From Arthrobacter ruber (GTDB lineage: Bacteria; Actinomycetota; Actinomycetes; Actinomycetales; Micrococcaceae), in NCBI RefSeq assembly GCF_002954225.1, contig NZ_PPTH01000017.1, positions 377,311-441,310 on the forward strand: a stretch of 64,000 nt of DNA. The letters run 5' to 3'. The position numbers and the translations under genes are program-made. This document shows positions 61,126 through 64,000 of the stretch, piece by piece. How positions within the stretch are numbered: position 1 is the first letter of the stretch; each line of letters starts with the position of its first letter. The notes beneath the pieces were generated by a model that saw only the letters and a program-made list of their open reading frames with translations, searched no databases and was not told the origin of the DNA.

Positions 61126-64000
61126 TCACTGGCCGTCGATGCTGCGTTCCTCGACCAGACGACCGTTGAGGATGCGCTCGATCGCCGTGCGGCCCACGAG
61201 GCCCGATTCCTCGATCGTCTCGTCGTCCGCGCTCGGCTCGTCCTCCACGAAGCGGAGGTCGACGGCACCCCTGGCCGCCGCGGCCTCCTCGGCCCGTTTC
61301 CGCTCGGCTTCATCGAGGAGTTGCTGGTAGCGGCTGATCGGCTTCTGACGCACGTTCCCGGCGGATGCCGAGGGATCCGGGGCGGGATTGCTACCGCCCC
61401 GGGCGGGTGCGGCGGGCACGATGGGGCCGGTGGTCGCCACGGACCCGTCCGTGATGGAGCCGGCCGTTCCGCGTGATGGTGCCTGATCGGGCATCCCGGC
61501 GGAGCCGGTCAGGCCGCGCGGCTGCGCAGGGGCCGGCGACAAGGGTGTCCCGGGAGAGGCAGGAGGCGCTTTGGCCACCGGCGGGCTCCACACCACGGAT
61601 CGGGATCGCTGCGGCTCGGCCGGCGGTGCCGCGGCAGCCGCCGGGCCCCCGGCGGGTGCCGTGGCCCGTGCCGTACCGGCGTGCGGCGCGCCGGCATGTG
61701 CCGGGCCCGCAGCGGGTGCCGCGCCGGCCTGTACCTTGCCGGCTTGTGCATTGCCTGCGGCATGTGCCCCGGGTGCGGTGGAGCGGGCGCGCTGCGGAGC
61801 GGACGCCGAATCGCCCGCGGATGCCGGCGCTACCGTGCCCGGCCCGTTCCCCTGTGCTAGGGACGGGGTGCCTGCGGGGTGGGCACCCGCGGCCCCCCGC
61901 TGGTGCCGCGGCCGGTGGTCGTAGGGGTCCTCCGGCACCGAGCCGACGTCGGATCCGGGATCGAAGGCGTCCTCCGGGGGTTCGACGAGCGCCCACGAGT
62001 CGTCCGACATCGAAGGATCCCAGGCGCCGACGGCCTCCGGCACTGCCGGACCGGTGGAAGCAGCGGGCCGGCCGGTACCGCCCGTGGTGCGGGTGCCGGT
62101 AGGTCGCGCGTCGTCACGGCGCACGGCGGCATCGGGGCGCCTTCCCTGCTCGGCGTCAGGCGTCGGCGCTGCATCTGACCGCACATCGGACCGCAGGGCG
62201 TCGGACCGCGCGGCGGGGTGGCTGCCCGAGCGGGACGGTGCTCCCGTGGTCGACGACGCCCGCCCTCCGGCGGTGCCAGGACTGCTGGATGACGGCGCAG
62301 CTGGGGGCGCAGCCTGCCCGGGCACGGGCCCGGACGCCGCAGGCCCGTCCGTGGGAGCGGGCGCGGAGGCGGCTGGACTCGTCCCATGTCCCGATCTGCC
62401 GACTGCTGACGGGGCGGCAGCCTGAGCATCATCCCGGCTCAACGAGGGCCGGGTACCGGGGGACGGAGCGTCCTCGTCGGCGACGACCGCTGATCGGTGG
62501 GCGGGCAGGCCGACAGCCGGGGGCGCGGGGGACTGCGATGAACTGTTCGGCCTCCCGTCAGCACCTCCGCGCCCGGGTGGGGGCACAGCAGGAGCGAGGC
62601 CCGGGTTACTGCCCGGGGCCGCCTGACTGGCCGGTACTTTTGGGCCCGACTCACCCGCCCCGCCGGCGTCGTGGACCGCCTCGATGGAACAGGTGAGACC
62701 GAGCACCTTGTGGATGGCCTGCTTCACGTTGTCCACGTGGGGGCCGCGCTGGAAGCCGATGGCGGTCCCCTGGTTCGCGAAGGCCAGGACGAGCTGGTTG
62801 CCCTCGAACGAGCGCGGCTTCGCGGAGACGTTGACGATCAGCCAGGTGGCCCGCTTGATCCGGGCGACCTCGTCCATGATCTCGGGCCAGGCGCGGCGGA
62901 TCATCTCGACGTTGCCGCCGGAAGCACCGGGAGCCGGGGGCTGACCCTGCCCCTGGTCCGCGCGGCGGGCCTCCTGCTGGGGCCGCCCCGCGCCAGTCTG
63001 TGCCGGGTCCACCTGCGGCCGGCCGGTCTGGGGAACGTCCTGCGGTGCCTGCTGCGGCCGGCCCTGCTGCGGCCGACCCTGCTGCGGTGCCTGCTGCGGT
63101 GCCTGCTGCGGCGTTCCCTGGGGACGGGAGGGCGCACCCCAGGACGGCGCGTCCTGGCTGCCGCGAACCGGGGCGTCGCCCGCCGGTCCGTCCGTGGCAC
63201 CCGGGCGCCGGGTACGGTCGGGAGCCGCCTGCCCAGCACCCGAAGGCTGCCGGTCGCGGGCGGCATCGGCTGCCGGCGCACGCCCGCCGTCGTGCTCAGG
63301 CGCACCGAGCGGAGCCGGCGCTGACGGCTGTCCCCGGCGGTCGGCAGCAGCGTCCGGCACCCTCGGTGCGGCAGTATCGGCGTCGTCCTCCGTGTCCGCC
63401 GCCCGACCGGGCTGACCCGTCGGGGCGGAGAAGGCGGGTGCGGCAGCCGACGGGACCGCAGGTACCGCGTCGGACTGGTTCGAGGCACGCGGAGGACCGC
63501 CTGCGGCCGGCTCCTGCGGCGCCCCACCCTTCGTGGCCCCGGGACCCGCGAAGGCGGAGTCGGTGGACACACCCCAGCTGCCACCCCAGTCGGGGGACGA
63601 GTCGGCGGGTACGGGTCCGCCACCCGGACCGGGCACGCGGGCTGCGACGGGGACGGCGGGGGAGGAGGGATCCGGAGCGGTGCCGGGATCGGCGACCGCG
63701 ACGGCGGGAGCTGCCGGATCGGCTGCGGGCAGCGACCAGCGGGCCGCAGCCTCCTCCGCGGTCCTGGGGACATCGAGGCGGGGGCGGGCGGGCGCCTTCG
63801 GCGTTTCCTCGGCTTCCGGAGCAGGCGTACCGCCGGCGTACTCCAGGCGACGCTCGATGCGATCCACGCGGGCGAGCGTGCCCCGGACCGTGGCGTCGGC
63901 CGCGGGAAGCAGCAGCCGGGCACACAGGAGCTCGAGGTGCAGGCGGGGCGAGGTGGCGCCCGTCATCTCGGTCAGCGCGGTGTTGGTGACGTCCGCCGAG
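61126..64000 (-). CDS. dnaX: DNA polymerase III subunit gamma/tau, C-terminal part
   Basis: Open from the right edge to the TGA at 61126: 957 codons are visible, the N-terminal ATPase being outside. The first residues (ALTEMTGATSPRLHLELLCA) are the end of clamp-loader domain III. Then comes about 330 residues of low-complexity linker, including Pro-Gln runs (RPQQGRPQQAPQDVPQ). A conserved domain (IRRAWPEIMDEVARIKRATW to KVLGLTCSIEAVHD) resembles the polymerase-binding tau part. About 500 more low-complexity residues follow and end with a charged stretch (SRYQQLLDEAERKRAEEAAA). Even for an actinobacterium the linkers are very long. Confidence 0.93.
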   Translation of the reverse strand, partial: SADVTNTALTEMTGATSPRLHLELLCARLLLPAADATVRGTLARVDRIERRLEYAGGTPAPEAEETPKAPARPRLDVPRTAEEAAARWSLPAADPAAPAVAVADPGTAPDPSSPAVPVAARVPGPGGGPVPADSSPDWGGSWGVSTDSAFAGPGATKGGAPQEPAAGGPPRASNQSDAVPAVPSAAAPAFSAPTGQPGRAADTEDDADTAAPRVPDAAADRRGQPSAPAPLGAPEHDGGRAPAADAARDRQPSGAGQAAPDRTRRPGATDGPAGDAPVRGSQDAPSWGAPSRPQGTPQQAPQQAPQQGRPQQGRPQQAPQDVPQTGRPQVDPAQTGAGRPQQEARRADQGQGQPPAPGASGGNVEMIRRAWPEIMDEVARIKRATWLIVNVSAKPRSFEGNQLVLAFANQGTAIGFQRGPHVDNVKQAIHKVLGLTCSIEAVHDAGGAGESGPKVPASQAAPGSNPGLAPAVPPPGRGGADGRPNSSSQSPAPPAVGLPAHRSAVVADEDAPSPGTRPSLSRDDAQAAAPSAVGRSGHGTSPAASAPAPTDGPAASGPVPGQAAPPAAPSSSSPGTAGGRASSTTGAPSRSGSHPAARSDALRSDVRSDAAPTPDAEQGRRPDAAVRRDDARPTGTRTTGGTGRPAASTGPAVPEAVGAWDPSMSDDSWALVEPPEDAFDPGSDVGSVPEDPYDHRPRHQRGAAGAHPAGTPSLAQGNGPGTVAPASAGDSASAPQRARSTAPGAHAAGNAQAGKVQAGAAPAAGPAHAGAPHAGTARATAPAGGPAAAAAPPAEPQRSRSVVWSPPVAKAPPASPGTPLSPAPAQPRGLTGSAGMPDQAPSRGTAGSITDGSVATTGPIVPAAPARGGSNPAPDPSASAGNVRQKPISRYQQLLDEAERKRAEEAAAARGAVDLRFVEDEPSADDETIEESGLVGRTAIERILNGRLVEERSIDGQ

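Overview
The window is about 64 kb of a high-GC (near 70% G+C) actinobacterial chromosome. Gene content and order (fba followed by a DUF3151 gene, purSQL, kdpFABCDE, dnaX-recR, ChvE/Ggu-type arabinose uptake) fit the Micrococcaceae, most likely an Arthrobacter-like soil organism. This placement rests on gene recognition, not on a search. Almost all of the sequence is coding, with many 1-4 base ATGA/GTGA/TGATG overlaps inside operons. I see no tRNA, rRNA, CRISPR array, insertion sequence or prophage.

Layout. 0-5 kb: a minus-strand ribose/xylose-type sugar ABC transporter, divergent from a ROK repressor. 5-17 kb: mostly housekeeping genes (pyrE, a Tat-exported hydrolase, a HAD phosphatase, a SpoU methyltransferase, fba, DUF3151, an excisionase-like HTH protein, a DUF2975-Xre-MpaB operon, purA, DUF427, a nitrilase-family hydrolase). 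16-25 kb: a complete L-arabinose island with a LacI-type regulator, operator, araBDA and the chvE-gguA-gguB transporter, closed by a strong terminator. 25-27 kb: an ECF sigma factor coupled to a repeat-rich membrane protein.

27-38 kb is the most regulated part. Two SAM-I (S-box) riboswitches lie on the minus strand. One leads an unannotated 40-codon ORF, metY and a CoA-binding protein gene. The other leads an SsuABC-like transporter plus an acetyl-CoA synthetase gene, with a second CoA-binding protein gene divergent from it. Between them are a secreted GH6 cellulase behind a CelR/CebR-like box, and a LysM-NlpC/P60-like cell-wall enzyme behind a ydaO-type c-di-AMP riboswitch.

38-51 kb: DUF1206 and DUF1990 genes, kdpFABC with kdpDE preceded by a second tiny membrane ORF, then purL, purQ and purS. 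The kdp cluster is bracketed by two 45-base direct repeats; one lies inside purL and the other is an orphan purL fragment starting at the DUF1990 stop codon. 51-64 kb: a subtilisin-inhibitor-like lipoprotein, a conserved actinobacterial protein, a large secreted subtilase with a Crp-like site, lysC with a clear internal start for a 172-residue beta subunit, an ABC exporter, recR, and the C-terminal 957 codons of dnaX running off the right edge.

The candidates most likely to be undescribed are the 40-residue ORF between the SAM riboswitch and metY, the SAM-controlled transporter/acs operon with its paired CoA-binding proteins, and the repeat-bracketed kdp island. Several genes also share one leaderless promoter geometry (TANNNT, six bases, then the start codon).
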